Below, piece by piece: positions 24,781 to 32,109 of a stretch of 32,132 nt of DNA. Position 1 is the first letter of the stretch, and each line of letters begins with the position of its first letter. The stretch covers positions 1 through 32,132 of the forward strand of contig BATO01000071.1 of assembly GCA_000474255.1 (NCBI GenBank). The letters are read 5' to 3'. Under the pieces are notes generated by a model. It searched no databases and was not told the DNA's origin. It worked only from the letters and a program-made list of their open reading frames with translations. The stretch comes from Aquipseudomonas alcaligenes MRY13-0052. Lineage in GTDB: Bacteria; Pseudomonadota; Gammaproteobacteria; Pseudomonadales; Pseudomonadaceae. The position numbers and the translations under genes were made by a program.

Positions 24781-25242
24781 TCACTCTCCCCTTCTACGCG
24801 CCACCAACTGCTCATGCAGGGACCACGCGACGGCGTAGGGCTGCTCGCGCGGGTTGAGGGCGTCCCCTGCCTTTCGCCAGCGAGCTTCATCCAGCCCGCT
24901 GCGGGCGATTTGGTGGGCGAGTGCATCGATCTGCCCTTCGAGCGTGCTGCCCAGGCCGGCGGTGACGGTCAGGGGCAGGCCGAACAGCGGCCGCCCGATA
25001 AAGGCGGGGTGGCGTTCCGCCGGCACGTCGAGGCCGTTGGCCTGGATGCCCAGCAGGACGACACGGCCCTCGGCATCCACCACCTCCAGAGCGTACGAGC
25101 CGCCATCGCTCAGGGCCCAGCTGTCGAGGCGCTGGAGGGGGTAGGCCAGGCGGGGCACCTGGGTGAGGTAGAGGTAGCCGGCACCTGCGGTACTGGCGGC
25201 GAGTGCCAGGGTGAGTGAGGTAATCCCTAACGCGCGTTTCAT
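24781..25242 (-). CDS. Unknown exported or membrane-anchored protein
   Basis: A 153-residue protein with an N-terminal hydrophobic stretch (MKRALGITSLTLALAASTAGAG) that may be a signal peptide or a single anchor. The mature region is beta-rich, then helical, ending RRRGE. The ATG at 25242 has a strong AAGGAGG site five bases upstream. Base composition is that of the host. I do not recognise the family. It is divergent from the acyl-CoA dehydrogenase, so the TTGTACAAAC array may control both. Confidence 0.7.
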   Translation of the reverse strand: MKRALGITSLTLALAASTAGAGYLYLTQVPRLAYPLQRLDSWALSDGGSYALEVVDAEGRVVLLGIQANGLDVPAERHPAFIGRPLFGLPLTVTAGLGSTLEGQIDALAHQIARSGLDEARWRKAGDALNPREQPYAVAWSLHEQLVARRRGE

Positions 25243-25356
25243 CGAGGCCTCCTTGCGGGTGGGCGAAGCCTACAGGGCGCGGGGCCTGGCGGGCCATGGC
25301 GGCTTGCCGGGGCGCTGAAAGCGGAACTGGCCGGTCATCCCCCCGGCGGGAAAAAG

Positions 25357-25424
25357 TTGTACAAACCCCTTGTACAAACTTATACGCGGCAGTAGAAAAG
25401 CTATACAAATTCACTCGATGTACA
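25357..25424. promoter_or_regulatory. TGTACA operator array before the acyl-CoA dehydrogenase
   Basis: TTGTACAAAC occurs twice exactly (25357-25366 and 25370-25379), 13 bases apart. Related CTATACAAAT (25401-25410) and TGTACA (25419-25424) follow. Each full copy contains the 8-base palindrome TTGTACAA. The first copy could double as a -35 (TTGTAC) with TATACG at 25381-25386 as -10 (18-base spacer). This looks like a repressor operator of TetR or similar type. It does not match the PsrA site I know from Pseudomonas fatty-acid control. Confidence 0.65.
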
Positions 25425-25442
25425 GCTTTAGAGGACTCCACC

Positions 25443-27221
25443 ATGCCGGCCTACCGCGCGCCGCTCCGCGACATGCGCTTTGTGTTCGATGAAGTACTCG
25501 ATGCCTATACGCACCTGCAGGCCTTGCCGTCCCAAGGGGAATTCGGCACGGACCTGGGCAGCGCGATCCTCGAAGAGGCGGCGCGCCTGGCTGAGGGGGT
25601 GCTGGCCCCGCTGAACAGCTCGGGCGACAAGGAAGGCTGTCATTACGACCCGGCGACCCGCGCGGTGAAGACGCCTGCCGGGTTCCGCGAGGGCTACCGC
25701 CAGTTCGCCGAAGGCGGCTGGACGGCGCTGGCCTGCCCCACCGAGTTCGGCGGCCAGGGCCTGCCCCATGTGCTGAACATGATGGTGGAGGAGATGGTGT
25801 GCTCGGCGAACCTGTCGCTGGGCATGTACCCGGGCCTGACCCACGGCGCCATCAATGCCCTCACCGCCCACGGCACCCGCGAGCAGCAGGAGGCCTACCT
25901 GCCGAAGCTGATCAGCGGTGAGTGGACCGGCACCATGTGCCTGACCGAGCCGCAGTGCGGCACGGACCTGGGGCTGATCCGCACCCGCGCCGAACCCCAG
26001 GCGGACGGCAGCTACGCGCTGAGCGGCACGAAGATCTGGATCACCGGCGGCGAGCACGATCTGGTGGAGAACATCGTCCACCTGGTGCTGGCCCGCCTGC
26101 CCGACGCGCCGGCCGGGGTGAAGGGGATTTCGCTGTTCCTGGTGCCCAAGTTCCTCGCCGATGGCAGCCGCAACCCGGCCTTCTGCGGCGGGCTGGAGCA
26201 CAAGATGGGCATCAAGGGCTCGGCCACCTGCGTGATGAATTTCGAGGGTGCCAAGGGCTGGCTGATCGGCGAGCCCCACAAGGGCCTGCGCTGCATGTTC
26301 ACGATGATGAACTCGGCACGCCTGATGGTCGGCATGCAGGGCCTGGGCATTGCCGAGAACGCCTACCAGATCAGCCTGGGCTTCGCCCGCGAGCGCTTGC
26401 AGAGCCGCTCGCTGAGCGGGCCGAAGGCGCAGGACAAGCCGGCCGACCCGATCCTGGTGCACCCGGATGTGCGGCGCATGCTGTTGCGCCAGAAGGTGAT
26501 GATCGAGGGCAGCCGCGCGCTGGCCTACTTCACCGGCCTGCATCAGGACATCGCCCACGACCACCCGGACGCCGAGGTGCGCCAGCAGGCGGACGACCTG
26601 GTGCAGCTGCTGACGCCGGTGGTGAAGGCCTTCCTCACCGACGAGGGCTTCGCCTGCGCCAACGAGGGCCTGCAGGTGATGGGCGGCTCGGGCTTCACCG
26701 AGGACTGGGGCATCGAGCAACTGGTGCGGGATTGCCGCATCACCCGTATCTACGAAGGCACCAATGGCATCCAGGCGCTGGACCTGGTGGGCCGCAAGCT
26801 GGCCCTGGGCGGCGGCCGTGCGGTGCGTGGCTTCTTCCAGTTGGTGGAAAAGTGGCTCAAGGCCAACCCCGAGGCGGCCCACGTGGCCAAGGTGGACAAG
26901 GCGCTGCGCCAGTTGCAGCAGGCGACGATGTGGCTGGCCACCGAAGGCATGAAGGACCCGGAACAGGCCGGCGCTGCGGCCACGCCCTACCTGCGGCTGT
27001 TCGCGCTGACCACGCTGGCCTGGCTGTGGGCCCGCATGGCTCAGGTGGCCCAGGCCAAGCTGGACGCGGGCAGCGAGGAGAAGACCTTCTACGGCGCCAA
27101 GCTGAAGTCCGCCGACTTCTACATGACCCGAACCCTGACCGAGACCGACGGCCTGCTGGCCGAGGTGATGGCAGGCAAAGCATCCCTGATGGCGTTCAAC
27201 GAGGACGAGTTCGCCGCATAG
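25443..27221 (+). CDS. Acyl-CoA dehydrogenase, FadE-like long form
   Basis: This flavoenzyme introduces the trans-2 double bond in beta-oxidation of fatty acyl-CoA. The 592-residue product is the long type. It has a short N-terminal extension domain (1-40), the N-terminal and middle domains with TGTMCLTEPQCGTDLG (FAD contacts) and GTKIWITGGEHD, and the C-terminal domain with RIYEGTNGIQALDL, where E438 is the likely catalytic base. A further C-terminal domain follows, as in Pseudomonas FadE enzymes for medium to long chains. I start it at the ATG at 25443 with GAGGA upstream; the longer frame would cover the operator array. Substrate chain length cannot be told from sequence. It is a single-gene unit ending in a good terminator. 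Confidence 0.92.
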   Translation: MPAYRAPLRDMRFVFDEVLDAYTHLQALPSQGEFGTDLGSAILEEAARLAEGVLAPLNSSGDKEGCHYDPATRAVKTPAGFREGYRQFAEGGWTALACPTEFGGQGLPHVLNMMVEEMVCSANLSLGMYPGLTHGAINALTAHGTREQQEAYLPKLISGEWTGTMCLTEPQCGTDLGLIRTRAEPQADGSYALSGTKIWITGGEHDLVENIVHLVLARLPDAPAGVKGISLFLVPKFLADGSRNPAFCGGLEHKMGIKGSATCVMNFEGAKGWLIGEPHKGLRCMFTMMNSARLMVGMQGLGIAENAYQISLGFARERLQSRSLSGPKAQDKPADPILVHPDVRRMLLRQKVMIEGSRALAYFTGLHQDIAHDHPDAEVRQQADDLVQLLTPVVKAFLTDEGFACANEGLQVMGGSGFTEDWGIEQLVRDCRITRIYEGTNGIQALDLVGRKLALGGGRAVRGFFQLVEKWLKANPEAAHVAKVDKALRQLQQATMWLATEGMKDPEQAGAAATPYLRLFALTTLAWLWARMAQVAQAKLDAGSEEKTFYGAKLKSADFYMTRTLTETDGLLAEVMAGKASLMAFNEDEFAA

Positions 27222-27247
27222 CCAACCCTCTCCTCCGTATGCGCACG

Positions 27248-27283
27248 CCGGCAATCCCTCCCCTTTTGATTGCCGGTTTTTTT
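27248..27283 (+). terminator. Rho-independent terminator of the acyl-CoA dehydrogenase
   Basis: CCGGCAATC (27248-27256) pairs with GATTGCCGG (27268-27276) around an 11-base loop and is followed by seven T. Confidence 0.94.
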
Positions 27284-27332
27284 GCCCGGAATTGGGTCGG
27301 CCCCGGGGTAGCGCCACGCGGGTTGGGGCCGT

Positions 27333-27544
27333 CGTAGGGTGGATCGCGCTTCATCGATCCACCGTCTGAGCCATGCCAGATGCCCATGGTGGACAGGAAA
27401 AGCATCGCGAATGAATTCGCTCCCACGGGGTGGCGCCACCCTACAAGGCCGTGCCGAACACCCCAGGTGGATGGGAAGAGCGCCATCCACCCTACGCCCC
27501 GAGCGGTGATGTGCCGGGGCGTGGGGGGCGAACTCATTCGCGAT
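27333..27544. repeat. Cluster of intergenic hairpin repeats
   Basis: The 312-base gap after the acyl-CoA dehydrogenase holds no gene; past the terminator it is almost entirely repeats. Hairpin GGTGGATCG/CGATCCACC lies at 27338-27363, and GGTGGATGG/CCATCCACC at 27466-27491, followed by CCTACG. Palindromic GCGAATGAATTCGC lies at 27407-27420 and a related GCGAACTCATTCGC at 27529-27542. The GTGGAT...CCTACG type recurs at 30808-30839 and 31933-31964. These resemble REP-like families common between Pseudomonas genes. Confidence 0.75.
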
Positions 27545-27890
27545 TGCTGAGGTGGCCCAGGTGGCGCACCAGCGTATCGATCAGGAACCAACCCGAAAGC
27601 GGCAGGCCGATGAACATCATCGGTACGCTCAGGAATAGCGCTCGCCCAACCCAGGCGGTCATGTCCTGCCCGTTCGACAGGCAGTCGTGCAGCCCCTTGG
27701 TGTTGCCTTGGCAGTCGAAGTGCTCAAAGGCCCAGATGCCCCATTGCCATCCCAGCCAGGTAACGCCCACCGGGAGCAAGGCCAGCGCGTAGCGGCTCAA
27801 CCAGCCCAGCCGCTCGGCACGCCTCCAGAGCAACCAGGGCGGCGCGAACAACAGGGTGACGAGCAGTGGCCAGAACAGCAGGTCGATCAT
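27534..27890 (-). CDS. Small inner-membrane protein of unknown function
   Basis: A 118-residue protein with three hydrophobic helices: near the N-terminus (LLFWPLLVTLLFAPPWLLW), the middle (YALALLPVGVTWLGWQWG) and near the C-terminus (LFLSVPMMFIGLPLSGWFL). Between the second and third helices, a short loop with two cysteines (FDCQGNTKGLHDC) could carry a disulfide if it faces the periplasm. I start it at the ATG at 27890 (AGGA upstream); the longer frame has no membrane-protein character. The last codons and the stop fall in a REP-like repeat, so the C-terminal tail (LSNRE) is repeat-encoded. The family is not recognised. Confidence 0.7.
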   Translation of the reverse strand: MIDLLFWPLLVTLLFAPPWLLWRRAERLGWLSRYALALLPVGVTWLGWQWGIWAFEHFDCQGNTKGLHDCLSNGQDMTAWVGRALFLSVPMMFIGLPLSGWFLIDTLVRHLGHLSNRE

Positions 27891-28041
27891 GGGGTACGTC
27901 CTGTACGGAAAGCGTCCAAGCAAGGGGCGCGATCTTAGCGTCGTCGGGGCCGTGTCGGGTGCCTGAAAGAGATCCACTGGCATGAGCACAAAGCAGCCTG
28001 TCATGCTTGCCCGAAGCGACAACCACCTGAAAGGAAGCATC

Positions 28042-28407
28042 TTGAAGAAAACTACGCTGGCACTCGCGCTCCTGGTAACCACCGCTCACGCGGACGACTT
28101 TGATATGAAGTCATACGTGGACAGCGCCTATAAGAAAGGCAACTCCGTCCTCTTCAAATGTGTCGAGGCCGATGGCTCATACGACTACATAGATCTCTAT
28201 GGCGAAGACGAGATGCTGTGGACGAGGTACGTGGGGGGTGATCCGGTCACAAGGCAGTTCGTAAAGCCCAAAGTCTCGAAAGACAAGGTCGTGATTCCAT
28301 TCGAAAACGCTTATGAAGGTGCCTCGGAACGAGTGTTCACCTTCGTGGCCAAGGACGGGAACAAGGTGACCTGGAACTACGGGAAGCCATGCACCACTGA
28401 ACTCTAG
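28042..28407 (+). CDS. Small exported protein with probable TTG start
   Basis: The frame is open from an ATG at 27982, but the stretch before residue 21 looks non-coding. A TTG at 28042 has AAGGA six bases upstream and yields a standard signal peptide (MKKTTLALALLVTTAHA, cleavage before DDFD). The resulting 121-residue protein has a mature part of about 104 residues, charged and beta-rich, with two cysteines (FKCVEAD and GKPCTTEL) likely to form a disulfide. I do not recognise the family. It is AT-richer than its neighbours. Confidence 0.7.
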   Translation: MKKTTLALALLVTTAHADDFDMKSYVDSAYKKGNSVLFKCVEADGSYDYIDLYGEDEMLWTRYVGGDPVTRQFVKPKVSKDKVVIPFENAYEGASERVFTFVAKDGNKVTWNYGKPCTTEL

Positions 28408-28416
28408 TGGCCTCAT

Positions 28417-28450
28417 GTTCCCGGAAGGCTAAAGCGAGCCCTCCGGGAAC
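28417..28450. terminator. Strong hairpin between convergent genes
   Basis: GTTCCCGGA (28417-28425) pairs with TCCGGGAAC (28442-28450), and the inner GGCT/AGCC pair (28427-28430 with 28437-28440) extends the stem. No T-run follows, but the position between the convergent stops at 28407 and 28461 suggests a two-way terminator. Confidence 0.55.
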
Positions 28451-28460
28451 CATTAGCAAT

Positions 28461-28889
28461 TCACTTTCCCAGTCTCGATAGCGCTAGAGCCGTCCCAAAC
28501 CCCGCCCCCGCCACCATCACCGGCAACACCGCATACCCCAGCACCTCGATCGCCATCTCCAGGCTCGTGTAGGTGCTCCAGCTCGCCACCCGGTTGTCGA
28601 AGATGCTGATGTCCACCAGGTACCACGCAAGCATCGCCAGCAAGGTGGCCAAGGCCACCCTGAGCAGGCGGTAAGTAATGCGCTTGCCGAGCCAGCGGGC
28701 GAGCAGCAGAAACGGGATAAGCAGCAGCGCATGCACCAGCAGCTCCTCGGCCAGCGAGTAGCGCCCCATGTCCGAGGGCGGGTTGCTGGCGAAGGGCGCG
28801 AGCGCCCAGAGGCCCTGGAGCAGGGTGCCGATGATGAAGAGCAGGCTGATCGCCAGTGCGCGGCTGGCGGTGCGGAATCCATTGCCCAC
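28461..28889 (-). CDS. Inner-membrane protein of unknown function
   Basis: A 142-residue membrane protein with about four hydrophobic helices: ALAISLLFIIGTLLQGLWAL, LLVHALLLIPFLLLARWLG, LATLLAMLAWYLVDI and VLGYAVLPVMVAGAGFGTAL. The frame is open for 21 more codons to a TTG at 28952, but neither that nor any in-frame ATG has a good ribosome site. I prefer the GTG at 28889, with AGGA about eleven bases upstream; the start is uncertain. The family is not recognised. It lies downstream of the amino-acid permease but is separated from it by a terminator. Confidence 0.68.
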   Translation of the reverse strand: MGNGFRTASRALAISLLFIIGTLLQGLWALAPFASNPPSDMGRYSLAEELLVHALLLIPFLLLARWLGKRITYRLLRVALATLLAMLAWYLVDISIFDNRVASWSTYTSLEMAIEVLGYAVLPVMVAGAGFGTALALSRLGK

Positions 28890-28974
28890 GAAGTGATCCG
28901 TCCTGTGGATAAGGTGCCCATTGTAAGCCGTGAGCGGGAGGTGAACCGCCAAGGCGTTCGCGCCCGCCCAAATG

Positions 28975-29003
28975 AAAACACCCCGAACCAGTCGGGGTGT
29001 TTG
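28975..29003 (-). terminator. Terminator of the amino-acid permease
   Basis: AAACACCCCGA (28976-28986) pairs with TCGGGGTGTTT (28992-29002) around a 5-base loop. Read on the minus strand, the stem runs directly into a short T-tract. It lies about 20 bases after the permease stop. Confidence 0.85.
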
Positions 29004-29021
29004 GGTGCATCAACGCGGCGG

Positions 29022-30416
29022 TCAGGAAGCCAGATCGCCTACCGCACTGTCCGCTTCGACCTTGGCCTTGAGGTTGAGCACCTTGTACAGCACGGTCAGC
29101 AGCACCAGGAACGCCGGGCCGATGTACAGGGCGATGCGGGTTTCCTCGAAGAAGGCCATCAGCACCACCACCAGCACCAGGAAGGCCAGGGCGAGGTAGG
29201 AGCTGAGGGGGAACAGCCACATCTTGAACTGCAGCTTGCCCTGTTCGGCCGGGCTCAGGCTGCGGCGGAACTTCATCTGTGCGAGTAGGATCATGGCCCA
29301 GGTCCAGATGGCGCCGAAGGTGGCGATGGAGGTGACCCAGACGAACACCTTCTCCGGCACCAGGTAGTTCAGCAGCACGCCGAGCAGCAGGGCGCCGATG
29401 GACAGCAGCAGCGCGTTGCGCGGTACGCCGTTACGCGAGGTACGGGCGAAGGGCTTGGGCGCCTGGCCGTGTTGGGCGAGGCTGTAGAGCATGCGCCCGG
29501 TGCTGAAGATGCCGCCGTTGCAGGAGCTCAGCGCCGCAGTGATGACCACGAAGTTGATGATGCCGGCGGCGGTCTTGATGCCGAGGCGTTCGAAGGTCAT
29601 GACGAAGGGGCTGCCCTGGGTGCCGATCTCGTTCCAGGGGTAGATGGACATGATCACGAACAGCGCGCCGACGTAGAACAGCAGGATGCGCCAGAACACC
29701 GAGTTGATGGCGTTGGGGATGGTCTTCTGCGGGTTGCGCGCTTCGCCGGCGGTGAGGCCGATCATCTCCACACCCAGGTAGGCGAACATGACCATTTGCA
29801 GCGACATGAGCACGCCCTGGATGCCGTTGGGCATGAAGCCGCCATGGTTCCACAGGTTGCTGATGCCGGTGGCAATGCCGCCATTGCCGATGCCGAAGAC
29901 GATCATCCCGGCGCCGGCCACGACCATGGCGATGATGGTGACGATCTTGATCAGGGCGAACCAGAACTCGAACTCGCCGAAGGCGCGCACGGTGATCAGG
30001 TTGATGGTGCCCATGCTCGCCAGGGCCAGCAGGGCCCAGATCCAGCGGTCCACGTCGGGGAACCAGATCTGCATGTAGATGGCGACGGCGGTGATCTCGG
30101 CGACGCAGGTCACCAGCCAGAGGAACCAGTAGTTCCAGCCGGTGAGGAAGCCGGCCAGCGGGCCGAGGTAATCCTGGGCGTAGCGGCTGAAGGAGCCGGC
30201 CACGGGGTTGTGCACGGCCATCTCGCCGAGGGCGCGCATGATCACGAGGATGGCGAGGCCACCGATGATGTAGGAGAGCATGATGGCGGGGCCGGCCATC
30301 TGGATGGCCTTGGCGGAGCCAAGGAACAGGCCGACGCCGATGCAGGCGCCGAGGGCCATGAGGCGGATGTGCCGCTCACCCAGGCCGCGTTGCAGTTCAT
30401 GTTCGCTGCTGGACAT
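29022..30416 (-). CDS. proY: ProY-like amino-acid permease (APC family)
   Basis: A 464-residue inner-membrane transporter with about twelve helices, of the amino acid-polyamine-organocation family. It follows E. coli ProY closely over long stretches: RHIRLMALGACIGVGLFLGS, IMRALGEMAVHNP, GWNYWFLWLVT, GVEMIGLTAGEARNP and FVIMSIYPWNEIGTQGSPF. ProY was described as a cryptic proline permease, and the close relative HutT carries histidine, so the substrate should be regarded as open (Pro, His or another neutral or aromatic amino acid). The ATG at 30416 has AGAGG five bases upstream. It is a single-gene unit with a strong terminator. No hut or put genes are beside it to settle the substrate. Confidence 0.85.
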   Translation of the reverse strand: MSSSEHELQRGLGERHIRLMALGACIGVGLFLGSAKAIQMAGPAIMLSYIIGGLAILVIMRALGEMAVHNPVAGSFSRYAQDYLGPLAGFLTGWNYWFLWLVTCVAEITAVAIYMQIWFPDVDRWIWALLALASMGTINLITVRAFGEFEFWFALIKIVTIIAMVVAGAGMIVFGIGNGGIATGISNLWNHGGFMPNGIQGVLMSLQMVMFAYLGVEMIGLTAGEARNPQKTIPNAINSVFWRILLFYVGALFVIMSIYPWNEIGTQGSPFVMTFERLGIKTAAGIINFVVITAALSSCNGGIFSTGRMLYSLAQHGQAPKPFARTSRNGVPRNALLLSIGALLLGVLLNYLVPEKVFVWVTSIATFGAIWTWAMILLAQMKFRRSLSPAEQGKLQFKMWLFPLSSYLALAFLVLVVVLMAFFEETRIALYIGPAFLVLLTVLYKVLNLKAKVEADSAVGDLAS

Positions 30417-30896
30417 GTGAACCTCTTATTTTTGTAAAAGGGCTGGCACCCGCCGAGGGGTAACCCGGCAGGGCTGACTGTTGTTTCCGGTGACCGGGTC
30501 GCGGGACCGGAAAGCAGAAGTCGCCCGTTCGGCAGCAAAGACAAGGCAGGCTTTGTCGGCCGGATACGGACGGTTGGCTGTTGTATAGAGGGGGCACCGA
30601 GGGGGCAATGCGACAATCGGCTTCCCGATTAAAACAGCTGAATCTGCCGCGCGAACTATACAGGGCGAGAGAAATAACTTCGATGCGACCTTCTGACAGG
30701 CGGAGTCGTTCTGGTACGGCGGTTCTTGGAGCGAAAGAAGTCGACGCTACAGGTTCCTGGCCGTTTCGCCAGGAAACATAAGCCCATGGCTGTCTGGTGC
30801 TGGGCTCGATGGGTTTCGCAGAGCTCTACCCATCCTACGGCTCTGTGACACAGGATCCGGCGAAGGCGCTTCCCTGCCCCGCCGGATCCCGTTGCC
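30417..30896. other. Gene-free leader of the permease and 3' side of the araC-type gene
   Basis: This 480-base gap holds no gene I can support. The part nearest the permease would be its 5' leader. It contains a hairpin TTTCCGGT/ACCGGAAA (30484-30491 with 30506-30513), which could be regulatory; no known riboswitch pattern is visible. A second perfect hairpin TTCCTGGC/GCCAGGAA (30754-30761 with 30768-30775) and the repeat at 30808-30840 lie on the side of the regulator gene and may act as its terminator region. Confidence 0.5.
30808..30840. repeat. GATGGGT hairpin repeat
   Basis: GATGGGT (30808-30814) and ACCCATC (30828-30834) form a hairpin followed by CTACG. The 32-base unit recurs with small changes at 31933-31964, and its shape matches the hairpins at 27338-27363 and 27466-27491. 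Confidence 0.7.
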
Positions 30897-31730
30897 CTAC
30901 TTCAGCGGCATGCAGATGCAGGTCTGCAGCTGCGCGGGCGGGGTGGTGCGGGGGTCGTTCATGTACATCTCGAACATGGGGAAGTTCGACGGTTCGTGGC
31001 CGCTGGCGGGCAGCCATTGCGAGAACATCCAGTTGTAGGGCTTTTCCATCTCGTTGTACGGGCCGGTGTAGGTCAGTACGGCGCAGCGGCCAGCGGGGAT
31101 TTCGAAGCGCAGCAGCTCGTCGCCCAGCACGGCATCGGGCGCCACCGGGACGCAAGCCATCGAGCGCAACTCATGCTCGGGCACCTGGGCGGGGTCGTCG
31201 AAGTAGATGCCGTAGCCGACCGACTCGGGCTGGGCGATGCCGCGGGTGGCGGCGAGCATAAAGACGCGGGCGAACTGCGGGCCGATTTCCTGGTAGCTGC
31301 CACGATGGGCCAGGCCTGCCAGGGTGACGCCGGGTAGGGTTTCGATCTTGATGGGGTACATGCCGAGCTCCTTGGGGTCGAAGGGTCGGGAGCGGGCTGC
31401 GCGATAGCGCCCCGGCGGGATGCCGAAGGCGGTGCCGAATGCCCGGTTGAACGCCGCGTCCGACTCGTAGCCGGCGCGCTGCGCCACATCACGCAAGGAA
31501 GCCTCGGGGTTGCCCAGCGCCACCGCCGCACGGTGCATGCGGATGCGTTGCACCGTGGCGTTCACCGTCTCCCCCATCAAGGCGCGGTAGACGCGATGGA
31601 AGTGGTACGGCGAAAGGCAGGCCAGGTCCGCCAGCCGGTACAGGTCCGGGTCGGCATCGGGGTGGCGAGCCAGCCAGTGCAGGACGGGTTCCAGGCGCTG
31701 GCCGTAGTGGTTCAGGGTCTCGGGCTTCAT
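30897..31730 (-). CDS. AraC-family regulator with GyrI-like effector domain
   Basis: The 277-residue protein joins an N-terminal AraC DNA-binding domain (about 8-108; the two helix-turn-helices around LADLACLSPYHFHRVYRALM and LRDVAQRAGYESDAAFNRAF) to a C-terminal GyrI-like/SbmC effector domain (about 124-277). This is the Rob/SoxS-like layout in which the GyrI fold binds small, often amphipathic or toxic molecules. The likely role is control of a detoxification or efflux gene, but none is next to it. The ATG at 31730 has AGGAGA four bases upstream. It is flanked on both sides by repeat-filled gaps. Confidence 0.9.
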   Translation of the reverse strand: MKPETLNHYGQRLEPVLHWLARHPDADPDLYRLADLACLSPYHFHRVYRALMGETVNATVQRIRMHRAAVALGNPEASLRDVAQRAGYESDAAFNRAFGTAFGIPPGRYRAARSRPFDPKELGMYPIKIETLPGVTLAGLAHRGSYQEIGPQFARVFMLAATRGIAQPESVGYGIYFDDPAQVPEHELRSMACVPVAPDAVLGDELLRFEIPAGRCAVLTYTGPYNEMEKPYNWMFSQWLPASGHEPSNFPMFEMYMNDPRTTPPAQLQTCICMPLK

Positions 31731-31829
31731 GCGGTCTCCTTGGAACGCACTGTAGCGACGGCGGTTTTGCAGATTTTGCGCTTTTTACGGGCGAGGCCGA
31801 AGGCGCCAGGGCAACGCTGTGCGCTGCTT

Positions 31830-31857
31830 GGCGAATGAGTTGGCTCTGTCTGCGTTA
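31830..31857 (-). repeat. Dispersed intergenic repeat, copy B (inverted)
   Basis: This is the reverse complement of 119-146 with 25 of 28 positions identical; the three differing bases form one block between the 18-base and 7-base conserved parts. Confidence 0.75.
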
Positions 31858-31932
31858 GCTGTTGTGGCTTTAATGCAAGCGCTCAAGCACGGCCCTTTCC
31901 GGGCGCCCAAGGGGTCGTGCCACCGCCACCGC

Positions 31933-31964
31933 ATGGGTTTCGCTTCGCTCTACACCATCCTACG
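31933..31964. repeat. GATGGGT-type repeat, second copy
   Basis: ATGGGTTTCGC and CCATCCTACG are shared with 30809-30839; the central bases differ. The arms ATGGGT and ACCAT pair less well than in the other copy. Confidence 0.65.
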
Positions 31965-32066
31965 AAAGCCCGTGCGCACCACATGGCGATGCGCTGGACG
32001 AAGAAGTTGGAGCAGCCGCCAACGCCCCTCCAGGAGGCCGAACGCAGTCGTTGCGCCGGGGGACGA

Positions 32067-32109
32067 GCGGCATGGATGCCGCGAGAGGCGCGCCAGGCCA
32101 TGGATGGCC
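32067..32109. repeat. Paired ATGGAT palindromes
   Basis: GCGGCATGGATGCCGC (32067-32082) and GGCCATGGATGGCC (32096-32109) are two palindromes with different arms around the same ATGGAT core, 13 bases apart. Keeping the centre while the arms vary together suggests selection for a folded RNA or DNA structure. Confidence 0.6.

Noticed and set aside
24700-25260. A duplicated tRNA-Met 3' end as right attachment site
   Set aside because: Only short chance matches such as GTAGCC were found; nothing extends into the T-arm sequence.
18675-25300. A CRISPR array or insertion sequence in the island
   Set aside because: There are no regularly spaced direct repeats, no transposase motifs and no terminal inverted repeats with target duplications.
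25428-27317. A 629-codon minus-strand frame opposite the acyl-CoA dehydrogenase
   Set aside because: Its composition is that of an antisense frame (His, Gln, Gly, Val rich), and it would cover the terminator of the sense gene.
30581-30781. A 66-codon plus-strand frame in the permease leader
   Set aside because: It has no ribosome site, lacks the codon bias of the genome and overlaps the expected promoter of the permease.
31883-32101. A 72-codon minus-strand frame at the right end
   Set aside because: It runs through dispersed palindromic repeats and has no ribosome site.
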